64,000 nt of DNA from NCBI GenBank assembly GCA_038203635.1, contig JBBRDT010000003.1, positions 1 to 64,000 on the forward strand, read 5' to 3'. The notes under the pieces were generated by a model. That model worked only from the letters and a program-made list of their open reading frames with translations, was not told the DNA's origin and ran no database searches. Positions 9,657-18,308 of this stretch are shown in pieces. A program made the translations under genes and the position numbers. Position 1 is the first letter of the stretch, and each line of letters starts with the position of its first letter. The stretch is from DASRIA01 sp038203635. Its GTDB lineage: Bacteria; Actinomycetota; Thermoleophilia; Solirubrobacterales; JBBDJG01.

Positions 9657-12600
9657 TCAGGCTGCGGCGGGAAGTTGCTGCTGGATGCGCAGCAATGCGT
9701 CGGCCACGCGGACGACCGCCGCGAACCGATCCTCGGCCTCGTCGGGAACACGGAAACGCAGGGTGCGCTTGAGCGACTCGTACACCGCGCCCTCGACCTC
9801 CTCGCGCAGCGCCCGCGCCTGCCCGGAGTCGAGCTCGATCGGGGACACGGTCAGCCGGCCCTGGCGGAACTCGACGGTGCGCGCCCCCGCTCGGCCCAGC
9901 TTGATCCGCGCCTCCTGCAGACGCACGAGGTTCTCGACCGGCTTGGGCACGGGACCGAAGCGGTCCTCGAGCTCCTCCACGATTGCCCCCAGGTCGGCCG
10001 GCTCGCGCGCGGCCGCGATGCGCCGGTGGACGTCGATCTTCGCGACCTCGTACGGGATGTACTGGGCCGGGATGTACGCGTCCACGAGCACATCCAGGCG
10101 CACCGGCTCCCATTGGTCGTCCGCCGTCACGCCGTCCGCCGTTGGCCGGCCTGCCTTTACCGCCTCCTCGAGCAACTGCATGTACAGCTCGAAGCCCACC
10201 GCCGCGACGTGGCCCGACTGCTCGGCGCCGAGCAGGTTCCCCGCGCCGCGGATTTCGAGGTCGCGCATCGCGATCTTGAAGCCGGAGCCGAGCTCCGTGT
10301 AGTCGGAGAGGGTCGCGAGCCGCGCAGCCGCATCTCCGCTCAGCGCCTCGGCCGCGGGATAGAGCAGGTACGCGTAAGCCCGCTCGGCTGAGCGCCCCAC
10401 GCGTCCGCGGATCTGGTAGAGCTGGGCGAGGCCGAGGCGGTCGGCCCGCTCGACGATCAGCGTGTTCGCCTGCGGGATGTCGAGCCCCGACTCGATGATG
10501 GTGGTCGAGACCAGGACCTGCGTCGCTCCCTGGAGAAATCCCATCATGGCCTGCTCGAGGTCGTCCGACTCCATCTGCCCGTGAGCCACGGTCACGGTCG
10601 CCTGCGGTACGAGCGCGCGCACTCCCTCGGCGGCCTCCTCGATCGTCTCGACGCGATCGTGCAGGTAGAAGACCTGCCCACCTCGCTTCAGCTCGCGCTC
10701 GATCGCACCCTTCACGAGATCGTCGTCGTACTCGCCCACGTAGGTGTGGATCGGGCGCCGTCCCTCCGGGGGCGTCTCGATCACCGAGATGTCGCGCAGG
10801 CCGGCGAGCGACATCTGCAGCGTGCGCGGGATCGGCGTCGCCGAGAGCGCCAGCACGTCGACGGTCAGGCGCAGCTGCCTCAGCAGCTCCTTCTGCTTCA
10901 CGCCGAAACGCTGCTCCTCGTCGACGATCACGAGCCCGAGTTCCTTGGGCTGCACGTCGCGCGAGAGCAGGCGGTGCGTGCCGACGAGGATGTCCACCTT
11001 GCCGTCACGGAAGTCGCGGATCACGGCGCGCTGCTCGGCCGCGGAGCGGAAGCGCGACAGCGGCTCGACTCGGAACGGGTAGTCGGCGAGCCGCTCGGAG
11101 AAGGTGCCGAAGTGCTGCTGTGCGAGGATCGTGGTGGGCGCCAGCACGAGCGTCTGCCTGCCGTCGCCGGCCGCCTTGAACGCGGCTCGCAGCGCCACCT
11201 CTGTCTTGCCGTACCCGACGTCGCCGCAGATCAGCCGGTCCATCGGCTGCGCGGACTCCATGTCGGCCTTGGTCTGCTCGATCGCCTCGAGCTGGTCGTC
11301 GGTCTCGCGGTAGGGAAATGCGCGCTCGAACTCGAGCTGCCATTCCGAGTCCTGCTCGTAGGAGTGGCCCGGCCTGCGCTTGCGCTCAGCGTAGAGGTTG
11401 ATCAGGTCGCCGGCCATCTCGGCGGCGGCGCGCTTCGCACGGGCCTTCATGTTGTCCCAGGTCTTGGACCCGAGCTTCGACAGGGCCGGCGAGGCGCCGT
11501 CGGCGCCGACGTAACGCGACAGCCGGTCGAGCTGGTCCGTCGGGACGAAGACCCGGTCCCCGTCGCGGTACTCGACCTCGAGGTAGTCGCGCGTGACGTT
11601 TGCGACCGTCTTGGTGTCGAAGCCGGTGAAGCGGCCGATGCCGTGATCCGTGTGAACGACCACGTCGCCGGGGCGCAGCTCGGTGAAGGCCTGGAATGCG
11701 CGGCCGCGTGTGCCCTCCGGGCGCTCGGCTCTGCGGCGGCGCAGCAGCCGGTGGTCAGGGATCACCGCAACCTTCAACTGCGGTGCGACGAAGCCCTCGC
11801 GCAGGCGCGCCTGCGCAAACCAGAGCCCCTCACCAAGGTGCTCGTGCCCGTCGACGAACTGCGGCCGGAGCCGCGCGAGGTTGTATGCCGCGCGCTCGGC
11901 CTCTCCGCGCCGGTCCCATGCCACGGCCAGGACGTAGCCGGAGCGCACGAGCTTCTCCAGCTCCGGCTCGGCCTCGGCGATCGTCCGCGCAGCCGTGTCC
12001 GCAGCCTGCGCGCGGAACTGGTGGGGCTGGTCACCGGACACCGCGGAGAGGGTTACGTTCGCCCGCGACTCGATCACCTCGGCGACCGCGTCGGGTGGCA
12101 GGTAGAGGTCATGGGCGTCATCGGAATGGAGGCTGGTCGTGACGTCCTGCCAGTGGTCGGTCAGCGCGGCCCGCAGCTCTTCCTCGGCCGCGACCACGAC
12201 CGTCGCGTCGTCGGGCACGAGGTCCAGGAAGGAGCGGAACTGGTCCACGGGCAGCACCTCCGCGATGTCGGGCCGCTGCTCCGACTCCTCCTCCGCCGCC
12301 AGCTCGGCGAGCTCGCGGTACTCGGGCCCGAGCTCCGCGGCAGGCGCGATCTCCACGCGCTGCGCATCGGCGAGCGACCGTTGCGTGAACGTCGAGAACC
12401 AGCGCAGCGACTCGACCTCGTCCCCGAACAGCTCCACCCGTACGGCGCGTTCCTCGGTCGCCGGATAGACGTCAAGGATGCCGCCGCGCACCGCGAACTG
12501 ACCTCGTTCGAAGACCTGCTCCTCGCGCTCGTACCCGCAGGCGACCAGTCGCTCGAGCGTCGCGTCGAGGTCGAGTTCCTCGCCCACCTCGATCGCGAAG

Positions 12601-13043
12601 CCGTGGGGACGAAGCTCCGGGTCCGGGACCCGCTCCATCAGCGCAACTGCGCTCGCGACCACGATCGGCGGGTCCCCTCCCGCGGGGTCGAGCAGCGAGT
12701 CGAGTGCCGCGATCCGCAGCCCCACGAGGTGCGGGGGAGGCGCGAGGTGCGACTCGTAGCGAACGCCGCGCGCCGGGTAGAAGCGCACCGGAGCGGGTGC
12801 GCGATAGGCGCGCAGGTCGAGTGCCAGGTCGCGGGCCATGCGGTCGTCCCCGGCCACCACGAGCGCGGGCCGGCCTCCGATCCCGGGCGCATCGAGCAGC
12901 GACGCGATCAGAAACGGCCGCAGCGAGGAGGACGCGAACGCCCGCTGCGGCGCTGAGGCAGCCGCGCGCGCGAGGCGCTCGACGTCCTCGTTCTCGGTGG
13001 CGCGGTGAAGAAGCGGTCTCAGCATGTGTTCGAGTTGGGGCAC
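9657..13043 (-). CDS. mfd: Transcription-repair coupling factor Mfd
   Basis: Mfd removes RNA polymerase stalled at DNA lesions and recruits UvrA. 1128 residues, typical length. The N-terminal UvrB-like part contains FYPARGVRYESH and YEREEQVFERGQFAVRGGIL; the RNA polymerase-interaction domain contains GDVVVHTDHGIGRF; the helicase part shows GDVGYGKTEVA (Walker A), DEEQRFG (Walker B), LSATPIPRTLQMSL, and the RecG-like block STTIIESGLDIP, QIRGRVGRS. The C-terminal TRCF domain ends in QLPAAA. GTG at 13043 is used; ATG at 13025 is an alternative. Neither has a strong ribosome site, so the exact start is uncertain. Confidence 0.96.
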   Translation of the reverse strand: MPQLEHMLRPLLHRATENEDVERLARAAASAPQRAFASSSLRPFLIASLLDAPGIGGRPALVVAGDDRMARDLALDLRAYRAPAPVRFYPARGVRYESHLAPPPHLVGLRIAALDSLLDPAGGDPPIVVASAVALMERVPDPELRPHGFAIEVGEELDLDATLERLVACGYEREEQVFERGQFAVRGGILDVYPATEERAVRVELFGDEVESLRWFSTFTQRSLADAQRVEIAPAAELGPEYRELAELAAEEESEQRPDIAEVLPVDQFRSFLDLVPDDATVVVAAEEELRAALTDHWQDVTTSLHSDDAHDLYLPPDAVAEVIESRANVTLSAVSGDQPHQFRAQAADTAARTIAEAEPELEKLVRSGYVLAVAWDRRGEAERAAYNLARLRPQFVDGHEHLGEGLWFAQARLREGFVAPQLKVAVIPDHRLLRRRRAERPEGTRGRAFQAFTELRPGDVVVHTDHGIGRFTGFDTKTVANVTRDYLEVEYRDGDRVFVPTDQLDRLSRYVGADGASPALSKLGSKTWDNMKARAKRAAAEMAGDLINLYAERKRRPGHSYEQDSEWQLEFERAFPYRETDDQLEAIEQTKADMESAQPMDRLICGDVGYGKTEVALRAAFKAAGDGRQTLVLAPTTILAQQHFGTFSERLADYPFRVEPLSRFRSAAEQRAVIRDFRDGKVDILVGTHRLLSRDVQPKELGLVIVDEEQRFGVKQKELLRQLRLTVDVLALSATPIPRTLQMSLAGLRDISVIETPPEGRRPIHTYVGEYDDDLVKGAIERELKRGGQVFYLHDRVETIEEAAEGVRALVPQATVTVAHGQMESDDLEQAMMGFLQGATQVLVSTTIIESGLDIPQANTLIVERADRLGLAQLYQIRGRVGRSAERAYAYLLYPAAEALSGDAAARLATLSDYTELGSGFKIAMRDLEIRGAGNLLGAEQSGHVAAVGFELYMQLLEEAVKAGRPTADGVTADDQWEPVRLDVLVDAYIPAQYIPYEVAKIDVHRRIAAAREPADLGAIVEELEDRFGPVPKPVENLVRLQEARIKLGRAGARTVEFRQGRLTVSPIELDSGQARALREEVEGAVYESLKRTLRFRVPDEAEDRFAAVVRVADALLRIQQQLPAAA

Positions 13044-13180
13044 GCAAAGCGACCGGACTCGGGGGTCCGGCCTCTTTGTGCGGGGCCTGACGAGAAGGCC
13101 TCCAACTACTTAGGATAGGCCCCACGAACTGCTGATTCAGGGCCCTCGCAGCGCGGCGGTCCGCAAACAGGGGAGCAATG

Positions 13181-13552
13181 ATGAGCAAGAAGGACAAGGA
13201 GAAGGCCGCCTCCGCGATCGCCGCAGCGCGCGTCGCGGTCGGCGCCGGCGCCTACCTCGCACCCAACCTCTCCGGGCGCCTGTTCGGGCTCGACCCCGAC
13301 GGGAACCCGCAGGCCTCCTACCTCGGCCGCCTGTTCGGCGCGCGCGACGTGGCGCTGGGAGCGGGCGTGCTGCGCAGCACGCGCAAGCAGAAGGACGCAT
13401 GGGTCGCGGCCGGCATGGCCTGTGACGTGGCGGACGTGGGCGCGGGAGCCCTGGCCGGCATCCGCGGGACGCTGCCGCCCGCCGCGGCTGCGATGGTCAC
13501 CGGCACAGCCGCGTTCTTCGCGCTCGCAAGCGCATACCTGCTCCAGCAATAA
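13181..13552 (+). CDS. Small DUF4267-like membrane protein
   Basis: About 123 residues with three or four hydrophobic stretches: AAARVAVGAGAYLAP, the LGARDVALGAGVL region, GMACDVADVGAGALAG and AAMVTGTAAFFALASAYLL. The pattern resembles small integral membrane proteins of the DUF4267 kind; no enzymatic role is known. Two ATGs are adjacent (13178 and 13181). The GGGGAG at 13170-13175 is 5 bases from the second and only 2 from the first, so the second is preferred. Divergent from mfd. A perfect hairpin follows the stop by 2 bases. Confidence 0.65.
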   Translation: MSKKDKEKAASAIAAARVAVGAGAYLAPNLSGRLFGLDPDGNPQASYLGRLFGARDVALGAGVLRSTRKQKDAWVAAGMACDVADVGAGALAGIRGTLPPAAAAMVTGTAAFFALASAYLLQQ

Positions 13553-13554
13553 CA

Positions 13555-13582
13555 CCGGAATTCGGCAAGCGCCGAATTCCGG
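13555..13582. terminator. Perfect 12-bp hairpin after the small membrane protein gene
   Basis: CCGGAATTCGGC / GCCGAATTCCGG with loop AAGC, starting 2 bases after the stop at 13552. No T-tract follows, so it is either a GC-strong terminator or a repeated extragenic palindrome. A second hairpin of the same build lies at 23044-23071. Confidence 0.55.
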
Positions 13583-13660
13583 GAGCACTGCAGGACGGCG
13601 CGCGAAATTCCGGGTCTGCGGCAGGACGGCGCGCGAAATTCCGGGAGTGAGGCAGGACGG
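13574..13660. repeat. Short tandem repeat, period 31 bases, about three copies
   Basis: Two identical 25-base units at 13590-13614 and 13621-13645 begin GCAGGACGGCGCGCG and end AAATTCCGGG. A partial third start (GCAGGACGG) lies at 13652-13660 and a partial earlier end (GAATTCCGGG) at 13574-13583, all in register at 31 bases. The array follows the hairpin at 13555 and shares its ATTCCGG sequence. It lies between convergent genes. Confidence 0.75.
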
Positions 13661-13672
13661 TCGCGCCTCGCG

Positions 13673-14869
13673 TCAGCCGCGCAGCGTCTCCCGGCGCGTC
13701 CATGCAACCGCGACGGACAGGGTCGCGAGCGCGGCTGCGGCGATCAGCGCCTCCCTCACTCCTGCGCTCTCGACCAGGACTCCGCTGATCACGCCACCGA
13801 GCGCGAATCCCGCGATCACGGCGGTCATCTCCCACGTGTAGGCCTCGGTCACCGAACCGGCCGGGGCAAGACGGCCCACGAGTGCCGCGCTGGTCGCAGC
13901 CCACGGGGCGACGAAGAAGCCGGCCAGCGCCATCAGGGCCATCATCACCGGAATCGATTCCGCGAACGCGAGGGGGATCAGCGCGGTCGCGAACACCGCA
14001 CAGAACCGGATCATCTGCGTGGAGAGGTGGGCGGTGAACGCGCGCGACCCGTACCACACGCCCCCGAGCATGCTCCCCAGCGCGAGCGCTGCGAGCAGGA
14101 CGCCGCCGGTAGCTGCCGATCCGCGCTCGTCGGCGAACGCGGGCATCGTCACCTCGAGGGTCCCGAAGGCGAGCCCGAACGCGGCGCTCATCACGAGCAG
14201 CGTCCGGACACCAGGAGACGCAAGTGCACCCATGAGGTGTTCACGACCCGCCGCCGGCTGCCACGACCGTGACGCGCGCGTAGCTGCGAAGGCAAGCGTT
14301 CCCCCGGCCGTGACCACCGCGACGAAGACGAGCGCCGCCTGCGGGGACGCGACTGCCACCAGCAGCGCAACGAGCAGGGGCCCCGCGATGAAGAACGCCT
14401 CCTGCACGATCGCCTCGAATGCGAACGCCGTCGCGGCCAGGTCCTCGCTGCCGGCCATCTGCGTGAGCAGCGCCCGGACGGAGGCGAACAGCGGCGGGTA
14501 GGTCGCTCCGAACGGGATCGCGACGACGATCAGCGGCAACAGGTCGTCGACAGTCGAAGCGACGACGATCAGCGCCGCGACGCACAGCGGGAACGAGACA
14601 GCGCAGCCGACCAGCACGGGTGTCTGCCCGATCCGGTCGATCAGACGGCCGAGCAGCGGCGACGCGATGCCGCCTGACAGCGCCTGCGTGGCCGCGACGG
14701 CGCCCGCGGTCGCGTACGAGCCGGTCTCCCCGCTCACCAGGATCACGATGCTGAGCGACAGCATCCCGATCGGCAGGCGACCGACGAACGCGGCCACGAG
14801 CACGGGCCGCACGCCGGGCAGCGCAAGCACCGTCACGAACCGCCCGAGGCCGGCCCGCGCGGGGGTCAC
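13673..14869 (-). CDS. MFS transporter
   Basis: A 398-residue major facilitator with about 12 hydrophobic segments, e.g. PVLVAAFVGRLPIGMLSLSI near the start and LLVMSAAFGLAFGTLEVTMP in the second half. The loop LLGRLIDRIGQTPVLVGC matches the family's cytoplasmic loop 2-3. The substrate cannot be deduced. It starts at GTG 14869, which overlaps the pth stop by 4 bases (GTGA), so it is translated with pth; this is an unusual partner for pth. The last helices run to RRETLRG. Confidence 0.82.
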   Translation of the reverse strand: MTPARAGLGRFVTVLALPGVRPVLVAAFVGRLPIGMLSLSIVILVSGETGSYATAGAVAATQALSGGIASPLLGRLIDRIGQTPVLVGCAVSFPLCVAALIVVASTVDDLLPLIVVAIPFGATYPPLFASVRALLTQMAGSEDLAATAFAFEAIVQEAFFIAGPLLVALLVAVASPQAALVFVAVVTAGGTLAFAATRASRSWQPAAGREHLMGALASPGVRTLLVMSAAFGLAFGTLEVTMPAFADERGSAATGGVLLAALALGSMLGGVWYGSRAFTAHLSTQMIRFCAVFATALIPLAFAESIPVMMALMALAGFFVAPWAATSAALVGRLAPAGSVTEAYTWEMTAVIAGFALGGVISGVLVESAGVREALIAAAALATLSVAVAWTRRETLRG

Positions 14870-15468
14870 GATTGCTCCGCGACCTCCGAGTACTCCCGTT
14901 CGAGCAGTCGCTCCGTCTCGTCCGCGGCGCGCTCGATCAGCTCCCGGACCTCGCTCGGCGACTCCGTGAAGCGCGACAGCACGTGCGCCGAGACGATCTC
15001 CGGTTCGGTCGAGTCGGGCCTGCCGACCCCGGTTCGCACGCGCCAGAAGTCGTTGCCGCCCACTCCTTGCTTGACGCTCTTGAGGCCGTTGTGGCCCGCG
15101 GCGCCTCCGCCCTTTCGGGCGCGTACGTCGCCGAACGGCAGGTCGATCTCGTCGTGCACCACCACGAGCTGCTCGAGGCCGAGCTTGTACTGGCCCCACG
15201 CAGGACCCACGGTGCGACCGGATTCGTTCATGTACGTCTGCGGCAGCAGCACCGCGACCCGCGGCATCCCGGGGCCGATGCGGCCGTCGGTGATCAGACC
15301 CCCGAACTGCTTGCGCGCCCGCGGCAATCCCCAGCGCGCGGCGAGCAGGTTCGCAACCTCGAAACCCACGTTGTGGCGGGTGCCGGTGTAGCGCGACCCC
15401 GGGTTGCCGAGTCCGACGAGCAGGAAGTCGACAGGAGCGCTCTGCCGGCGGCCTTTGAACAGGCGCAG
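14866..15468 (-). CDS. pth: Peptidyl-tRNA hydrolase, non-standard start codon
   Basis: Pth cleaves peptidyl-tRNAs released from stalled ribosomes. Catalytic features are intact: VGLGNPGSRYTGTRHNVG (with the catalytic His), QTYMNESG, VVHDEIDLPFG (catalytic Asp) and GGGAAGHNGLKS. The family N-terminus lies upstream of the first GTG at 15369, which would delete GNPG and the His. Between the in-frame TGA near 15530 and that GTG there is no ATG, GTG or TTG. CTG at 15468, with GAAGG 6 bases upstream, gives 200 residues and is the best start. Two bases separate it from the rplY stop. Overlaps the MFS gene by 4 bases. Confidence 0.85.
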   Translation of the reverse strand: MRLFKGRRQSAPVDFLLVGLGNPGSRYTGTRHNVGFEVANLLAARWGLPRARKQFGGLITDGRIGPGMPRVAVLLPQTYMNESGRTVGPAWGQYKLGLEQLVVVHDEIDLPFGDVRARKGGGAAGHNGLKSVKQGVGGNDFWRVRTGVGRPDSTEPEIVSAHVLSRFTESPSEVRELIERAADETERLLEREYSEVAEQS

Positions 15469-15470
15469 GA

Positions 15471-16166
15471 CTAGCCTTCGTCGCTGCTCTCGGAGGAGCC
15501 CTCCTCGCCGCCTTCCGCGGCGCCCTCCTCACCCTCGGGCACCTCGCCCTCGCCGACCAGCTCGGCCTCTTCCTCGATCTCGGCCTCCGGCTCCTCCGCA
15601 CGGCTCGGCGCCGTCACGGTCGCGACGACGGTTTCCTCGAGATCGTCGAGCAACTCCACATTGGGCGGCGGGGTGATGCTCGAGAGCATCATCGTCTCGG
15701 CGATCCCGAGGCCGGAGACGTTGGCGACGATCCGATCGGGCACCGCGGTCGGCAATGCCTCCACGTTCAGCTCGCGCGTCACGTGTTCGAGGACGCCGCC
15801 CTCCTTCACTCCGGGCGCGTCCTCCACGCCCTCGAGCTCGAGCGGCACGGTGGTCTGGATCTTCTCGTCGAGGCGGACCTTCAGCAGGTCGATGTGCACG
15901 ACATGGCCGCGCACCGGGTCGTGCTGCTGGTCCTTCACGATCACGGGCTCACGGCTCCCGCCGTCGACCTCGATGTCGAACAGGGCGTGGCCCTCGGCGA
16001 GCACGACGCGGAGCCGGCGCGCGTCGACCTTGAACGAGACGCAGTCGGTGTCCTGACCGTAGATGACTCCGGGCACCAGCCCGGCGCGACGCAGGCGGCG
16101 GTTCGCGCGGGACCCGCGCTCTTCGCGCGGCGCCAGATTCAGAACTGTCCGGTCTCCCTGTGCCAT
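15471..16166 (-). CDS. rplY: 50S ribosomal protein L25/general stress protein Ctc
   Basis: Binds 5S rRNA in the large subunit. 231 residues, the long Ctc form. The N-terminal L25 domain includes RGSRANRRLRRAGLVPGVIY and ends near HDPVRGHVVHIDLLKV; the second beta domain (TL5-type) covers about 95-190 with GVKEGGVLEHVTRELNVE and LPTAVPDRI. The last 45 residues are almost all Glu, Gly and Ser. The ATG at 16166 is well placed. Adjacent to pth, the common actinobacterial arrangement. Confidence 0.94.
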   Translation of the reverse strand: MAQGDRTVLNLAPREERGSRANRRLRRAGLVPGVIYGQDTDCVSFKVDARRLRVVLAEGHALFDIEVDGGSREPVIVKDQQHDPVRGHVVHIDLLKVRLDEKIQTTVPLELEGVEDAPGVKEGGVLEHVTRELNVEALPTAVPDRIVANVSGLGIAETMMLSSITPPPNVELLDDLEETVVATVTAPSRAEEPEAEIEEEAELVGEGEVPEGEEGAAEGGEEGSSESSDEG

Positions 16167-16239
16167 CGGCGCGGGATTCTAGCGGCGGCCGGCCCATCGG
16201 CTCGGCGACCGGCGAACGGCGAACTGCGAACCTTGTCGC

Positions 16240-17634
16240 ATGGCCGATAACCACCACGACAGCGCGGTTCCGAAATCCCGCTTGGGCCGCTCTGCGCGCC
16301 TCGGGATGCGGGCGGGCCTCGAGGGCGCGCGCTTCGCGGGCGCCAAGGCAAGCGGCGTGGTGCGCTCGAAGGAGTCCCGCAAGGAGCGCATGGACGATGT
16401 GGCGCTCCACTCGGCCGAGCGCCTCGTGGAGACCCTCGGCACGATGAAGGGCGCCGCGATGAAGATGGGCCAGCTCGCGTCGTTCATCGACACGGACTTC
16501 CTGCCGGACGAGTATCGCGAGCTCTACCAGGAGAAGCTCGGCACGCTGCGCAACTCGGCTCCGCCGATGCCGTGGGAAAAGGTACGGAAGGTGCTCGACC
16601 ATGCCTACGACGAGCCCTACGAGGAGCTGTTCGAGCGCATCGAGCCGGAGGCTGTCGCCGCGGCCTCGATCGGACAGGTGCACCGCGCCGCGCTGCACGA
16701 CGGCCGCGAGGTTGCGGTCAAGATCCAGTACCCCGGCATCGACGCCGCGATCCGGGCGGACCTGTCGAACGCCGGCATGATCCTGCGCCTGACGAGGGCG
16801 CTTGCGCCCGGGCTCGACGCCAAGGCGGTGGCCACCGAGCTGCGCGAGCGCGTGCTCGAAGAGCTCGACTACGAGCACGAGGCCCAGAACCAGCGGAGCT
16901 TCGCGCGCGCCTACCGTGGGCACCCGTTCATCCACGTGCCCGACGTGATCACCCGCCTCACACGCGACAAGGTGCTCGTCACCGAGTTCGTCAGCGGAGC
17001 AGGCTTCGAGCAGGTGAAGCAGCTGGGCCAGGAGGAGCGGAACCGCTTTGCGGAGATCGTCTTCCGCTTCTACCTCGGGTCGATCTACCAGCTCAACCAC
17101 TTCAACGCGGATGCGCACCCCGGCAACTACGTGCTGCTCGACGACGGGAAGGTCGCGTTCCTCGACTTCGGCATGACGAAGCGCCTCGACCCCGAGCAGA
17201 TCCGGCTCGAGGAAGAGGTGGTGAAGGCGCGTCTCGACAAGGACCCCGAGCGGCTCCGGGAGAAGCTCCACGAGCTGGGCTTTCTGCGCAACCCCAAGCG
17301 CATCGACGCGGAGCAGTTGATGGCGCACGTCGACGCCGTCGGCGGGTGGTACTTCCAGGACGACGAGCTGGCGATCACTCCCGAGTACGTGATGAGCGTG
17401 ATCGCCGCGATCTCCGACCCGCGCTCGGACTTCTATGCGCTGATGCGGCGCGAGAACGTTCCCGCCAACGAGCTGATGGGCCGGCGCATGGAGGTGGGCG
17501 TGCTCGCCGTACTGGGTCAGCTGCGCGCCCGGCGCAACTGGCACCGCATCGCGCGCGAGTGGTGGTTCGGCGACGAGCCCCAGACCGAGCTGGGACGGCT
17601 CGAGCACGACTTCTGGTTACGGCGCGACGTCTGA
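16240..17634 (+). CDS. ABC1/AarF (UbiB)-family atypical kinase
   Basis: ABC1 proteins are protein-kinase-like ATPases linked to quinone and lipid metabolism. 464 residues. Diagnostic motifs: the KxGQ motif in AAMKMGQLASF, AAASIGQVHRA (Ala-rich loop), VAVKIQYPG (catalytic Lys), DAHPGNYVLL and FLDFGMTKRL (metal-binding DFG). An insertion with the family's LEELDYEHEAQNQR is present. No membrane anchor is obvious. It is divergent from rplY and interrupts the rplY/prs neighbourhood. In this window there are no quinone-biosynthesis genes, so the substrate is unknown. Confidence 0.88.
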   Translation: MADNHHDSAVPKSRLGRSARLGMRAGLEGARFAGAKASGVVRSKESRKERMDDVALHSAERLVETLGTMKGAAMKMGQLASFIDTDFLPDEYRELYQEKLGTLRNSAPPMPWEKVRKVLDHAYDEPYEELFERIEPEAVAAASIGQVHRAALHDGREVAVKIQYPGIDAAIRADLSNAGMILRLTRALAPGLDAKAVATELRERVLEELDYEHEAQNQRSFARAYRGHPFIHVPDVITRLTRDKVLVTEFVSGAGFEQVKQLGQEERNRFAEIVFRFYLGSIYQLNHFNADAHPGNYVLLDDGKVAFLDFGMTKRLDPEQIRLEEEVVKARLDKDPERLREKLHELGFLRNPKRIDAEQLMAHVDAVGGWYFQDDELAITPEYVMSVIAAISDPRSDFYALMRRENVPANELMGRRMEVGVLAVLGQLRARRNWHRIAREWWFGDEPQTELGRLEHDFWLRRDV

Positions 17635-17930
17635 GCCTTTCTCCAAACCTTCACGCTGTGGTAACCGGCGTGAGGTGCCCTAGCAACACAATCGAGGGGT
17701 CGAGAAGTCCGCGTCGGACGAACGTCTGCTCTCCCTCTCCTCTGCAGGCACCGGCGCCGCCTCGATCGCGCACACAAGGCCGTCGCCGATTCTGGCCTTG
17801 ATTTTCAGCAGCGGGTCGACAGCCCTCGTCGGCCCGCTGCTGTAAGTGCTCGCCCGGCGATCAGAACATTCGCCTGCTCCGCCCGGCGACCCTCTCACGT
17901 CCTTCCGTACTGCCGCCGATAGGCAGGACG
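17635..17930. other. Intergenic region with a long hairpin
   Basis: No credible gene. It holds one strong inverted repeat at 17806-17842: CAGCAGCGGG pairs with CCCGCTGCTG, and inside it CGAC pairs with GTCG, giving about 15 bp with one G-T pair and a 7-base loop. The T-rich GATTTT lies before it on the plus strand, not after, so it is not a classical plus-strand terminator. Confidence 0.5.
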
Positions 17931-18308
17931 ATGGATGAGGGGCTGCTACTCGCAGACGCACTCGACGTGGCCGCCATCCGGCTCGTGGAGGCGATGCAGG
18001 GCCACGAGGACGAGCCCATCGACGAGCAGGCACTCTCCGAGGTGAGCGCCGCCGCCGGGGCCTCGCTGGAGCGGTTCTGGGACTGGCGGGAGGCCCGGCC
18101 AGACCACACGCTGCCGGAGAGCGTGCGCGCCGTCTTCTTCTGTGCCGACGTGATCGCCGAGTCGCTCGAGCGGTTGCTGGTCGCGCTACATGCCGCCGAT
18201 CGCGAGACCGTGATCGTCAAGTGGCTCGCGACGAGTGGAGCGTGCGAGCAGTACGAGCGCCGCCGCATCGGCGTGGCCACGCCCGAGGACTTCGCCAGGA
18301 ACCTTTAG
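17931..18308 (+). CDS. Hypothetical protein
   Basis: 125 residues from an ATG, acidic, mainly helical, with no signal peptide or membrane segment. Recognisable stretches are LADALDVAAIRLVEAMQGHE, SLERFWDWREARPDH and FFCADVIAESLERLLVALHA. I recognise no family. It converges on prs and the two stops overlap by 4 bases (18305-18308). Codon use matches its neighbours. Confidence 0.6.
   Translation: MDEGLLLADALDVAAIRLVEAMQGHEDEPIDEQALSEVSAAAGASLERFWDWREARPDHTLPESVRAVFFCADVIAESLERLLVALHAADRETVIVKWLATSGACEQYERRRIGVATPEDFARNL

Noticed and set aside
9366..12956. Very long open frames on the plus strand opposite mfd (up to about 790 codons) and opposite eno, metG and others
   Set aside because: They lie antisense to well-identified genes and arise because GC-rich codons rarely form stops on the other strand. 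Their translations are Arg/His/Gly-rich without family motifs.
13590..13660. CRISPR array
   Set aside because: The repeat unit is contiguous with a 6-base variable part, not 30-40-base spacers; there are only about three copies and no cas gene in the window.
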